Source of the DNA: Euglena gracilis
Lineage: Eukaryota; Euglenida; Euglenophyceae; Euglenales
Assembly (NCBI GenBank): GCA_039621445.1
Contig: CP154956.1
Coordinates: forward strand, 39,768,553-39,832,552
Direction of reading: 5' to 3'
Length of the DNA stretch: 64,000 nt
Under the pieces are notes generated by a model. It was given only the letters and a program-made list of their open reading frames with translations. It was not told where the DNA came from and searched no databases. This document shows, in pieces, positions 46,901-55,555 of this stretch. Position numbers and translations under genes: made by a program. The first letter of the stretch is position 1, and each line of letters opens with the position of its first letter.

Positions 46901-47823
46901 CTGCAATTATTTCAATTTGCAATAATTGCAGATACACAACACTCACGGACAGGGTTCTCTTCGGCCGAATGGAAAACCAATGTTTGATTGGTTTTGCACC
47001 AGAGGAAGATCGAACGAAGGTATTTGGAACAAATTTTCCTCCAATTTTTCGAAAGTTTTTGCACCTCTTGAGAACTCAGGCTTGTGATTTTGATTTTGTT
47101 CAATTTTTTATGAGATTTTTTTTCTCACGACTCCAAGTCTGTGAAAGATTATCAACGATTTTAGACATTTTTTGGTGCTCTGTTCTGTTTATTCCAAATC
47201 GAGGTAGGCATAAATGAAAATTGCAAAACATTGTCACATGATTGATAATGAAGCACACAAAATTTTCAGGGATCCAGTTCTCACAAATGTGGGCATCACA
47301 TTTTGTCCCCACATGCCAACCTGGTGAAAAGTCGCAGTGGTTTTTTTCATTTTCTTCCACAATGAATATAGATTTTTGTTTCTTCTTCCAAATGTCCCAG
47401 TTTTTTCCCCAGTGTCCCAATTTTCGAATCATTCCATTTCACATCATCTTTGCCGTTTATCTCGTGGCTTCGTTTGCTGTTCTTGCAATATGATGATGGT
47501 ACCATCTGCTCATGTCTGTTCATTTGCAGGGGGATGGCATTGGTTTTGTTCTCTTGGCGATTATCATTATTTGCATTTGCATATTGTTCTGTAAACATTT
47601 TGCCTGCCCTTTACCACATGAAGTTCCACGTTACAGGACCTGGGTCGACCAAGACCCGGGGGTGTTCAACAACGTCACCTGCCTCAACAGCAAGCACCTG
47701 TTGCTGCGCGTCTCGCTGTGCGACGCGGTCCGAATGGCACGGCAGGCGTGCAAGCTGAGGTACCTTACCGGGGCCGCCACCGTATGTTACGGTCTTCCGG
47801 TGCATGTCTGCAGCCCACCGTGA
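30898..47823 (+). CDS. ESP1: Separase (peptidase C50), complete multi-exon gene
   Basis: Separase is the cysteine protease that cleaves the kleisin subunit of cohesin at the metaphase-anaphase transition. The C-terminal exons give, in order and in frame, LPWESLPALAGQ, SRVPSL, FFMLDPENDL, YLGHGSGDRYL (catalytic His codon 46177-46179), MLIGCSSG (catalytic Cys codon 46382-46384), SNLWDVTDKEID and YLTGAATVCYGLPV before a TGA at 47821-47823. This is the canonical order of the family. Upstream exons encode amphipathic helices like the separase alpha-solenoid. The start chosen is the ATG at 30898, with good context (GGGCCCATGG), in an exon whose donor phase matches the next one. Most introns are GT-AG; three in the catalytic half are not and fit a CAG/CTG nonconventional intron rule. 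No stop interrupts the spliced catalytic frame, so I read it as functional. Some N-terminal junctions remain unresolved. Confidence 0.93.
39660..39716 (+). repeat. (GT)n tract in separase intron
   Basis: About 25 GT units just before the acceptor at 39743. Confidence 0.9.
40740..40950 (+). repeat. (CA)n-rich tract in separase intron
   Basis: Mixed CACACA/CGCACA sequence between exons 40591-40692 and 40978. It stays open in frame by chance. Confidence 0.85.
41659..44188 (+). CDS. ESP1: Separase central exons (pre-catalytic region)
   Basis: Exons 41659-41784, 42256-42400, 43068-43127, 43341-43485, 43675-43849 and 44063-44188 all have GT-AG borders and matching phases. They encode QQLPDSLAVCTLCLS, then RWLYAVRLEY, then TEARSKADIKAWHEAR and LDRQLGELLADLQRRLLGCW. 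In separases this segment precedes the protease domain and carries the R.k.dik.WW..R and lD..L..lL..le..wlG.w patterns. The introns hold long simple repeats: (GT)n at 43870-43916, GGGTGG/GGGA at 44264-44375, and a C/G-tract element at 42800-43020. A further exon at about 41230-41322 (WSATQEFVEHIL) and one at 40978-41015 (AAALETLKRR) probably link this block to the N-terminal exons, but their borders are not fixed. Confidence 0.88.
42770..43025 (+). mobile_element. C/G-tract element relic in separase intron
   Basis: GGGTGGG, then CGAGC followed by a C run and G run, TATTTTCGGCGCGAAGTGCC, GAATGTTTTTTGACC and a second C tract. The order and several 10-15 base matches are shared with the nonconventional intron at 51385-51659, but here it sits inside a GT-AG intron. 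Confidence 0.6.
43860..43925 (+). repeat. (GT)n tract in separase intron
   Basis: About 30 GT/GC units directly after the donor at 43849/43850. Confidence 0.9.
44264..44378 (+). repeat. GGGTGG/GGGA tract in separase intron
   Basis: Tandem GGGTGGGT and GGGAGGGA units fill much of the 44189-44458 intron. Confidence 0.9.
44459..47823 (+). CDS. ESP1: Separase catalytic (C50) exons
   Basis: Eight exons give one continuous frame: 44459-44582, 45243-45267, 45554-45661, 46057-46206, 46343-46391, 46561-46632, 46751-46817 and 47637-47823. Three joins (44582/45243, 46206/46343, 46632/46751) have no GT-AG solution that keeps the frame. They work exactly with intron ends carrying CAG at +4..+6 and CTG at -8..-6, and the restored peptides (SRVPSLYYLGLQ and LAGSPCVVSNLWDVTD) match the family residue for residue in spacing. 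The His-Cys dyad lies in GHGSG and GCSSG. A possible extra exon at 45896-45966 is not needed, because 45661 splices in phase to 46057, giving HGTKERFGAYF. The final exon encodes ARQACKLRYLTGAA, the usual separase C-terminus. Confidence 0.92.
44583..45242 (+). other. Nonconventional intron in separase (SRVP/SL junction)
   Basis: The intron begins ACCCAGGCCTTTATGG and ends AAGGCCTGGGGCC. The termini are inverted repeats (CCCAGGCCTT against AAGGCCTGGG), CAG occupies +4..+6 and CTG -8..-6. Removing it restores the universal separase motif RVPSL. A GT donor exists at 44578, but no AG acceptor gives the right phase. Confidence 0.8.
46207..46342 (+). other. Nonconventional intron in separase (between catalytic His and Cys)
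   Basis: Begins TGGCAGGCTG and ends GCTGCAGTG, with CAG at +4 and CTG at -8. Removal joins the GHGSGDRYLSR exon in frame to the GVVMLIGCSSG exon. The nearby GT (46216) with AG (46340) gives a one-base frameshift. A junction 12 bases further right (after GTG at 46218) would also be in frame and keep QAV, so the exact left border is less sure than the other cases. Confidence 0.65.
46633..46750 (+). other. Nonconventional intron in separase (before NLWDVTD)
   Basis: This 118-bp intron begins GCCCAGGG and ends ACGCTGCCTCC (CAG at +4, CTG at -8). There is no AG dinucleotide between 46657 and 46783, so a spliceosomal acceptor is impossible here. Removal gives AGSPCVVSNLWDVTD, the same residue spacing as other separases. 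Confidence 0.85.
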
Positions 47824-48470
47824 GCCATCCACCTCCCTTTGGTGTGTTTTATTCACTGAAATCCTCCCTCATTTTTGTAATATTACTGACCCGTCCTCTG
47901 TACATTTCTCACCAGAACATGCAAACCTAAAGAAAATGTTGAATTGCACCGAAGGCTTCGAATTTCGATTGATGTGTTGACGTTTGACATATGCGCCTCC
48001 CATAAAGGTCGTCTTGGCCTGCTTCTTTGAGGCACCCGCCCTGTGTGTTTATGGTGAGGTCAAATGAATCTGTTCAAGTCGGAAAGCCAAAGAAATTTCT
48101 GTGGATCTTGTGGGTCCAACCTTTGGATATGATGTCAAAGCGAGTTGCATTTTAAAGGAATATCAAAAAACGTGGCGATTGTTTAGAGGTCTCGAAATAT
48201 GTAAACTTTGGGGACAGATCAGAGGCTGTGTCGGATCCTTTGAGCTTTCTCTCGTGTGGGCAGGCTTGTCGACAATGTGCATTTGAGTTTAAGAATGCGA
48301 TTGGTGCATTGCAGCAAGGGTTAGGGCGACGTTGGATATGGTGCCGTTGCCGCAGTCCTGGCCAGTGTGTGTGGAATACTTGCCGTGGGAAGGGGGGGTG
48401 GCAGCATCTGGGCATTGTTGCATCCGAAGGCCCTGCTGTCTCACCCCCCCCCCGCAGCTTTTTTTTTGGG
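47824..48470. other. Intergenic region between separase and the secretory gene
   Basis: This 647-bp gap separates the separase stop from the next ATG. It contains no clear promoter motif. A pyrimidine stretch and CCGCAG precede the ATG at 48471, so a 5'-UTR intron or a trans-splice acceptor just upstream is possible. Confidence 0.5.
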
Positions 48471-50848
48471 ATGGGCTTCCTGAGCCCTCTCCTTGCCTTG
48501 TGCCTGGCCGCGGGCTACGTGGTACCCTCCGCCGGCGTCAGCAATTTGGCCATCATCCGCCCCTTTGCACCGACGGACTCCGTCAGGCACGGCCCGCTGT
48601 GCCATAGCGACGGAGTGATGCACATTGGAGGGGGGGAGCCGGATCCACAACGGAGGCCGGTGCCTCCCAAAAGGATATCCACCTGATTGCTCGGCCTGAA
48701 GCGCCGAAAAGCGTTGGACGCACAAATGACGCTGAAAAATGGTCAGTTGGACGGGTGGTCAGTTGGTCAGTTGGTCCAAGGTCAGTTGGACGGGTGGGGT
48801 AACTGTGTACCCACAGCTGTGGGGGCGAATGTACCGTTGCACACCGTTGCACATAAGTATGGGGTGGAGGTGTGCCACCCCTTTTCCCCACATCGGCAGC
48901 AGTCCGTTGAGGCTTCGTGTTGTGTGGGGCGAATCACTCTAGGAGGGTTGCACCCGCTCTTTTACCAGTATCCGATTTCAGTGCAGGAGGGGGGGGGAGC
49001 AAGCGACCTGACCTCACAGCGGGCCGTGGGGCCAAGCTGGTGCCCTCTTTCGACGGCTGGAACTCCTACCCGCCATGTGCCACCGGCCCCGCCGTCCCCG
49101 TGGACCTCTTCCTGTGCTTCAGCCAGAACCTGACGGCAGACGCGGAGGCGGCCAACGCCACCCAAACCATCATCCGCGAGTTCAATGCTCAACAGGCTAA
49201 TGAGAGCGCCCTGGGGCGGCTTCATCGCAGTTCAGTGCAGCTTCCCCCTCAGTGTGCATTTTTTGAGGCACAAGTAGCCCCGCTTCTGTCCCGCCTTTAG
49301 TCACAGGAAGTCTGCAACTTTTTTCAACCTAGATTTTGGTTCAAAAGAGTTGGTTGGGAGAGTTCAGTCATCTGCGTGGGGAATCTGCGATCTGTGTGGC
49401 CTTAACATGAATGCCTGCCAGGTTTGGATTTGCAGCTGGTTATTTTTGGGGGGGTTAGGTAGCCCTTCGCGAGGTCTGACCTGTTCACCAATTGCCCGGC
49501 TTCCAGCCCCCTTTAACGGGCCCACACGCCCCGACCCAGCTGCCAGTTCGCTGTGGCCGTCGTGCTTCCGCCGCATCCGCGCCGTCTCTGCCTTCATCCC
49601 TCCAGAGGACGACGTCTACCTGCCCGACGAGTCCCTGGACAACCCGGACTGGGTAAAAGGCCCGGAGCAGGCGGCGGCGGGCTGTGTTCTGCGGCAAACC
49701 ATCCCACTTCGACTTCGGTGAGCAAGGAGGCCCACATGGCATACGTTGCCAACAAAAGGCCAACAAACTTTTGAGACATTTCTGGATTGTCCTTTATCAG
49801 CGCACAGTGCCAATAAGTGCACACCGACGGTTTGAGATTACGCCCCTAAAATGTGTACGCCCGATGCCTTTTATTGGGTTGTGGTTATCAGGTTATGGGA
49901 ACTCATCCTGGGATGGCATTGACTGAACCAGAAGCAGGGTACACAGCCAAAGTGGTACACACCACAACGCTTTGGCAGCAGAAGCCCTTTTCTGGCGCAA
50001 TTCAGCAAACCACGTTCCCAGCCCATTGTGCAGTACAAGGTGGGATGGGTGCGAAAATACCCTGACAATGTTGACTGACTGGGCATTCAAGCCACTGGGT
50101 CTGGAGGCGACAATCATAGGAGGAGAGGTCCAGAGAGATTGAGCCCCCCCCCCCCCGCCGCCAATCCAGGCTCAGAACCTTTTCAAAAACACTTGGACTC
50201 AGGAGCTTCCTGAGGCTTATCCACATATGTTTCAGGAGGCTCTTGCATTTGCAGCGACAAACATTAACCATTGCGCACAAAAGGGAACTGGCAGGAAGGG
50301 GCTCTTTGTGGAAAACACGTGGTATTTTGTTGCTTTGGGCCCATCTCCAGGGCTGGGGTTCCACCCAGCCGACAGTCTTTTCCCAGCGTCGACCCCCTGC
50401 CCTCACCCAAAATTCTGCAAAGGTTTCTTTCGTTTTTAACCCAAAAAAAATATGAGCCACGCAGTCATTTTCAGCGTGGTTCGGCCCGCTCGAAGACAAA
50501 AAGGATTGCATTTACTGCCCAAATTGTTTGGGTTGCTGGGTGAGACTTAAAATTTGTTCAGCTGACATTGGTGCCTTTTGCAGTTCGGGCTCTCCGGGTC
50601 TGTTCTACCCCAGCCCAATTGCAGCTGGCCTCGTTTTTTTTTTTTTTTGAAGAAAGCCTTGCCTCCAGACAGCATTATTTTTTTGTCAAATTGACACGCA
50701 TCAAACAGTTACACACTGGCACATTTTGTGCGGTAGGTGCACTTTTTGAGGGCAAAGCACTTTTCTACAATCCTCCAGCTCACAGGTTATCTGTTTGGCT
50801 GTGGTCATTTTGAATGACCCAGTCGATTTTGTGCATCGTGTGTGTGTG

Positions 50849-50903
<55 letters not shown>

Positions 50904-53900
50904 CAACGCAGTGTTGCTTTTCGTCCTCCCATTCAAGTCATTCATTTTCCTTCACGCTTGGAACTCGCCACCTGCCTGGCTGCAACCTGCAATTCTTGGC
51001 CATGGCACAGGCCTTTGAAAACGGCACCTGGGGAGAATATGCCTACGCCGCCCCTGGCCGTCTTTCGCTTTGCTTCGCCGATCTGTGCCATTGCGTCTGA
51101 ACTCACCTCGATCTTCCCCATGAAACAAATAATACACACACATATATATTATATATTATAATATATATATGTATATATTACATGTTTAACATATATATTA
51201 TGTAATATATGGAAATATTATGTATAACATATATATAATATGTAAACGGCACCATTCCACTTGCCTCTTTTCTATCCACCCAGTGATGAGATGTGTTAAT
51301 TGGCGGAGCACCACCCTCCGCCTCAACCCAGAGGCGGTGGTACGGCCGATGCGTGGTTCATGATGGAGATGGACACCACGCCCCGGACAGTGTTTTTTTT
51401 TTTAAGCTTCGTGAGCCGGGAGGGTGTGGGTGGGTCTGAGCCCCCCCCCCCCCCCCGGGGTCGGGGCGGGGGGGGACCCCACCAGAGGTGGGGTTTTGTT
51501 TTATTTTCGACACTAAGTGCCGGAAAAAAATTTGGACTCCAAAGTTGACCCCTTAAAAATGCCCCCCCCCCCCAAGCCCCCCCGCCCCCCCAGGGGGGGG
51601 GGGGGGGGGTCCGGAACCCCCTCCCCCCCCCTGGGGCTTAAAAAAAAACCTCTGGCCCCGGCGGGCCAACTGGCTGCCGGACCTCCAGGAGGTCACCGCC
51701 CGGGCCCCCTTCGCCATGCTGGGCAGCTTCTACCGCGGCGACCAGTGGGACCGCTTCCCCATGCCGCCCGGCCAGGTCCCCTGCCGCGGCCGCGGCCGCC
51801 CCCGGCCCTCCGCCGGCCGGACGGCCTCGGGCAGTGTGGGGGGTCGGTGGGGGTCGGGGCGGTGGGGGCTCTGCGCCCGCCGTCCGGCAGCACATCAACG
51901 GCAACGCCGTGTACAACCGGAGCAACCCCCTGACGCAGGAGGTGGTGAGGGGTGGGCCGCCGCTTGGCGGGACCCCCTGCGGAAATGCCGCGCCCCCCTT
52001 GGGTGGGGGGAGGGGGCGGTGAACCAGGACCGGCTTTTCCTGGTTGGGCGGGGTTTCACATCCCCCAGAGGGGGGACATGGTTATATTTGGGAGGGTTTG
52101 CATTTGGTCAAGAAACCCAGACTTCCACGGCGAAAGGTGTTTATTTTCCCAGCACAATTTAGCACTTGTTTTGCCCAAATTCCACCATTTTTAATCAAAA
52201 TTTTGGTTGTTCTCCCTTCTTTGGAGCAGAATTGAGAAATTCATTGCCTGAAACTGTCAGAATGGAATATTTTCGGGATATTTGCTGCCGCTGGTGGGGT
52301 ACCTGTCAGCACTTCCCAAGAGGGAGGGGGGCTATTTTTGGTCGCCAACTCAAACCACGGTTATGGGGAAGAATACCCACTGAATTGGGAGGTGTTCTGC
52401 CAGCTGGCGGCCTTTTCTTGGCCTCAAACCCCCCTGTTGGCATCGTTTTAGAGATGGTCGCACCTCCAGGGATCCAGGGAGGGGGGGGGCGATTTGGCGA
52501 AGGCATATTGGACTCTTGAAAGGGGGCGTGCCGGGATTTGGGTTTGTAGTGCTCTGGCACACTCATTTTTTCCCTCGATTTTTCCGGGTGTAGCGAGTCA
52601 GATCTGCCCAGTTCCAGCCCGCGACCCTTCCGGGGGGGGGGGGCAGGGGTGCGCATTGCGTTTATCACTGCTTGGCACAAAGCCCCGGCCCAGCCCCAAC
52701 CCTGCGGGCTGCGATGGCAGCTCACTCCACCCGGGATGCGTTCGATGTCTTCGGTGCCGAGGTGTACCTCAACAGCACCCTACAGCCGGACCAGCTGGGG
52801 TGGTGCCCGGGGCTGCGTCTCAACCTAACCGTCTGCCTTCAAAAAACACACAATAATTGAAACGTCACAAAAACATTGAGCAAAAAGTGAATGGAGTAGA
52901 AGTGAAATAGGGAACAACCGCCCAGAATACAACACAGAGTTCTCTCAAAAAGCACATTTTTTTTGCTTGGGCATTCTGATTCACTCCGTCAAGAGCGAAC
53001 TCCTCGTCTGTGGTTCCAAAGTCTGGACCCTGGGCGTGTGTGTGCCCTGTCCCCCCCCCCCCGGCCGACACAGCCCCGCCCCCACGCAGGGGACTCCGCC
53101 GTCATCGGCAACTACGCCCACACGCCCATGCTGGAGGACTACTTTGCGGACGAGGCTCTGGTCCACGGTGGCTGGCTGTACGCTGACTGGGGCCAGGGCC
53201 CCGGCTTGGTCGTTGGCCGTGGATATGAAGCGCTGGGGGCCGATGTGCAAGCCACCCGCCAGACTCCATCCCATTTCCCCATCCCTCTCTTTCCCATTTC
53301 TCCAGCAAAGAAAGACGTGCATGAAAAACAAAGTACGAAGGACAAAGTACGAATGGTGTTTGCATTGGGTATGTATACACATGCACTATACACGTGACCC
53401 TCGTAGGCATACACAAGCGAGGGTTATATGCAGAATGGCAAGCGGAGTTGCACCGGTTGTCACAAAGGCACGCGCACGCATGCACACACACACACATATG
53501 CGCGCACATGCACGCACGCACGCACGCACGCACACACACACCACACCACATCACACCACACACGCACACACCCGCGCACACACACGCTCACCTGTGGGGT
53601 CCTGCACCAACGCAACCACGGAGCCCATCACCTTGTTAGTATCTGACTTTGGACGCTGGGATGCAGAGGAGCCGGCTTGAGCCAGGGCCAGCTGCCATGG
53701 CCCATCAACAACATAGGGGGGTGGGTGCGAAGGAAGGTGGCACAGCCAGCCATGCATCACAAAACAATTTTGGTCGTCCACAGCTGACTGTGGCGACACC
53801 ACCACGCATGATGAAGCATTGCCCCTCCGGAATCCATTTCCAGTTGTGCATGCGGTCCACTTTCTTCAGTGCCTTTTGTGTGCAGCGTTGCATTTTCAAA

Positions 53901-55018
53901 TTTGCTGTGTGCAATGTCGTCCCTGTTAATTAAATGGCAACCGTTCCCGTCTCGGGCATTTTGGAAGTTTTGTTTGGGTCAAACTGTATTTTTGGATATT
54001 TGAGGTTTTTGCATTTTTGCAGCCTCGATTTTTTTGGCTTTTTTTGGTTTGACACGGGTCGGACAAGTTCCAGCCCTGGACCCCAGTGGTGGCAACACGG
54101 CTCTCCGCGGCGCCACCTTTCACGGTGATCTCCCCCACCACACATGGGGGGGTTGTAGTGTCGAATGTTTTCTTTTCCCCCAAAGGATCTCCCGAGGGGG
54201 AGGGGAACCTGGGTGTGGATGGGTGTGGGTGTGGGTGTGGGTGGGTGTGGGTGTGGGTGTGGGTGTGGGTGTGGGTGTGGGTGTGGGTGTGGGTGTGGGT
54301 GTGGGTGTGGGTGTGGGTGTGGGTGTGGGTGTGGGTGTGGATGTGGGTGTGGGTGCGGGTGCGGGTGTGGGTGTGGGTGTGTGTGGGTGTGGGTGTGGGT
54401 GTGGGTGTGGGTGAGCGTGTGCGTGCATGTGCTGTGTTGCGTTGCGCCAGTGTGGTCGGGAGTCCGAAGGGACAACGACTGACCTGGGGGCCGCCCAGGT
54501 CCGCAGCTGCCGCTGCCGGGGACGGAATTGGAAACGTTCGAGGCGGCCCTGCTGCGGGGCCGCCACCCGTTCCGCAATGTGGTGGTGGTGCGGCCCCCAG
54601 CCAACGTCAGCGCTGCGCCATACGTGCGGCAGACGACGGGGGACATGGTGGCGGTGGACGTGGCGTTTCAGGAGGTGTGCCGGCAATGGCTGTGGTTGCA
54701 CTCCGGCGGTGCTGTGCCGCGGTCTTGGCCCTTCAAGACGAATGGGTGGTTTTGCATTGGAATGAAGGCTATCAATTCTCCCTTTCCCCGTCTGGATTGC
54801 TAAATTCGGGGTAAGCATTGTGCTCTTGGCCGGAAATTTGACACGTTTTCATGGTTCTGTTGAGCGTCTTCCACCCATGCTTCAGGTGGCTCGGAACGAC
54901 AGCGCTTGGTTTGACTGGTGCTCAGCGCCGATCAACACCTCCTGGTTCCTGTACACCAACGTCTTCTTCGATTTCCGGCACCGCGTGGACCTTCGCATGC
55001 CCGGGAGCCCACCCAGCC
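48471..55018 (+). CDS. Secretory nucleotide-sugar-transferase-like protein
   Basis: The ATG at 48471 opens a signal peptide (MGFLSPLLALCLAAGYVVPS). Exons with consistent phase: 48471-48580, 49045-49229, 49507-49664, 50984-51043, 51348-51384, 51660-51775, 51891-51932, 52717-52816 and 53090-53167; probable later exons at 54507-54708 and 54886-55018. Spliced motifs in order: FDGWNSYPPC, VDLFLCFSQNL, CFRRIRAVSAF, WVKGPNLQF, WFMMEMDTTPRRANWLPDL, LGSFYRGDQW, HINGNAVY, IGNYAHTP and LVHG. From memory, this motif series belongs to algal and oomycete secreted glycosyltransferase-like proteins, with the acidic MEMD as the DxD-type metal site. N-glycosylation sequons (NLT, NAT, NGT, NST) fit Golgi or surface routing. 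At least four introns here are nonconventional. The exact substrate cannot be inferred. Confidence 0.6.
48581..49044 (+). other. Probable nonconventional intron 1 of the transferase-like gene
   Basis: Begins CGTCAGGCACGGCCC and ends CAAGCTGGTGCC, with CAG at +4 and CTG at -8; CAG..GGCC at the start can pair with GGCC..CTG at the end. Removal joins RPFAPTDS in frame to SFDGWNSYPPC. A GT-AG alternative (acceptor at 49019) would need a phase-1 donor that I do not see. A GC palindrome plus T-run relic (48690-48700) lies inside. Confidence 0.6.
49665..50983 (+). other. Nonconventional intron in the transferase-like gene (KGP/NLQF)
   Basis: Begins GAGCAGGCGG and ends CTGGCTGC. CAG at +4 and CTG at -8 give exact phase 0 on both sides and create WVKGPNLQFLAMAQ. 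A conventional donor (CG|GTGAGC at 49717/49718) lies nearby, but using it disrupts this motif. The 1.3-kb intron holds a (GT)n tract at 50838-50902. Confidence 0.7.
50838..50902 (+). repeat. (GT)n tract
   Basis: About 30 GT units inside the nonconventional intron 49665-50983. Confidence 0.9.
51044..51347 (+). other. Probable nonconventional intron (GEYA/DAWFMMEMD)
   Basis: GCC occurs on both sides of the junction. The intron starts TACGCCGCCCCTGG and ends CAGAGGCGGTGGTACGGCC, so its termini are inverted repeats. Removal gives GEYADAWFMMEMD in frame. The CAG/CTG triplets are not in the usual places; depending on the border, +4..+6 TAC would pair with -8..-6 GTG. No phase-compatible GT-AG pair is visible. 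Confidence 0.5.
51385..51659 (+). other. Nonconventional intron with intact TIR and 7-bp direct repeat
   Basis: Begins GGACAGTGTTTTTTTTTTT followed by AAGC and ends GCTTAAAAAAAAACC then TCTGGCCCC. The ends are near-perfect inverted repeats, CAG is at +4 and CTG at -8, and GCCCCGG is duplicated at 51380-51386 and 51655-51661. Removal restores DTTPRRANWLPDL in frame. GT-AG splicing (51390 to 51688) would also stay open but would delete the conserved WLPDL segment. The centre holds long C and G tracts and a CGACACTAAGTGCCGG hairpin. Confidence 0.75.
51933..52716 (+). other. Probable nonconventional intron after HINGNA exon
   Basis: Begins ACGCAGGAGG and ends GGGCTGCGATG (CAG at +4, CTG at -8). 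It is in phase 0 on both sides and joins NRSNPL to AAHSTRDAFDVFG. The GT-AG alternative (donor GTG|GTGAGG at 51944/51945, acceptor at 52720) is out of phase by one base. Confidence 0.6.
54211..54420 (+). repeat. (GTGGGT)n hexanucleotide tract
   Basis: Roughly 200 bp of GTGGGT with few variants, between exons of the transferase-like gene. The opposite strand reads as Pro-His/Thr-Pro repeats, which I treat as repeat artefacts. Confidence 0.9.
54507..55018 (+). CDS. Downstream exons of the transferase-like gene (second domain)
   Basis: Two exons. Exon 54507-54708 reads LPLPGTELETFEAALLRG, then HPFRNVVVVRPPANVS, a TTGDMVAVDVAF strand and VCRQWLWLHSG. Exon 54886-55018 follows CTTCAG and reads ARNDSAWFDWCSAPINTSWF, LYTNVFF and RHRVDLRMPGSP. 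Both are GC-rich with N-glycosylation sequons. They look like one globular extracellular domain. The phase from 53167 to 54507 does not match directly, so a join (possibly nonconventional) is missing. They could instead open a separate gene. Confidence 0.5.
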
Positions 55019-55221
55019 GTATTGTGTGTGTGTGTGTGTGTGTGTGTGCCTTTGTGTATTTTGCATGTGCCTTTTTTAAGGAGTATGGCCCAACTTTTTT
55101 TCCAAATAAAAAATGCATCGAAACAATATGTTGGATGATGGCATTTGGGCAGATTCTTGTTGTCGTTTGGTGTGCACAAGTGTGATGTCTCAGAATTGCC
55201 CCTCGGCCTGTCATGAGACCC

Positions 55222-55555
55222 AACCAGGTTTTCATTTAGTGTGCCGCGAAAAAAAAAATTTCTGCGCCGCGTGTGCCGCGGCACCGGAATTTTTGTGATC
55301 GCGTGCGCTGCGGAAGAGTTCTTTCTGTGCGCCGCATGCGTCGCGGCAGCGTTTCAGGTGCGTCGTGGCAAAAAAGGGTGTGCCGCGGGAACGTCATTGG
55401 TGCGCCGCGGTTGCGTTGTTGGTGCGGCGCAGCAGCATTTCAGGTGCGCGCAGGTGTGCCGCGGCAAAAATTTGATCGTGCACCGCGTGTGCCGCGGGGA
55501 AAAAATTTGCGCCGCGGCTGACTTGCCGCGGCGCACTAAATGAAAGTCTGGACCC
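55222..55555 (+). mobile_element. Inverted-repeat element or intron with 8-bp direct repeat
   Basis: Begins AACCAGGTTTTCATTTAGTG and ends CACTAAATGAAAGTCTGGAC then CC. CAG is at +4, CTG at -8, and GACCCAAC is repeated at 55217-55224 and 55551-55558. The inside is made of degenerate units around GTGCCGCG / GCGCCGCGG. It is not clear whether it interrupts an exon. Confidence 0.75.

Noticed and set aside
54130-54646. Long minus-strand frame rich in His-Pro / Thr-Pro
   Set aside because: It is the translation of the (GTGGGT)n hexanucleotide repeat; no natural composition outside the tract.
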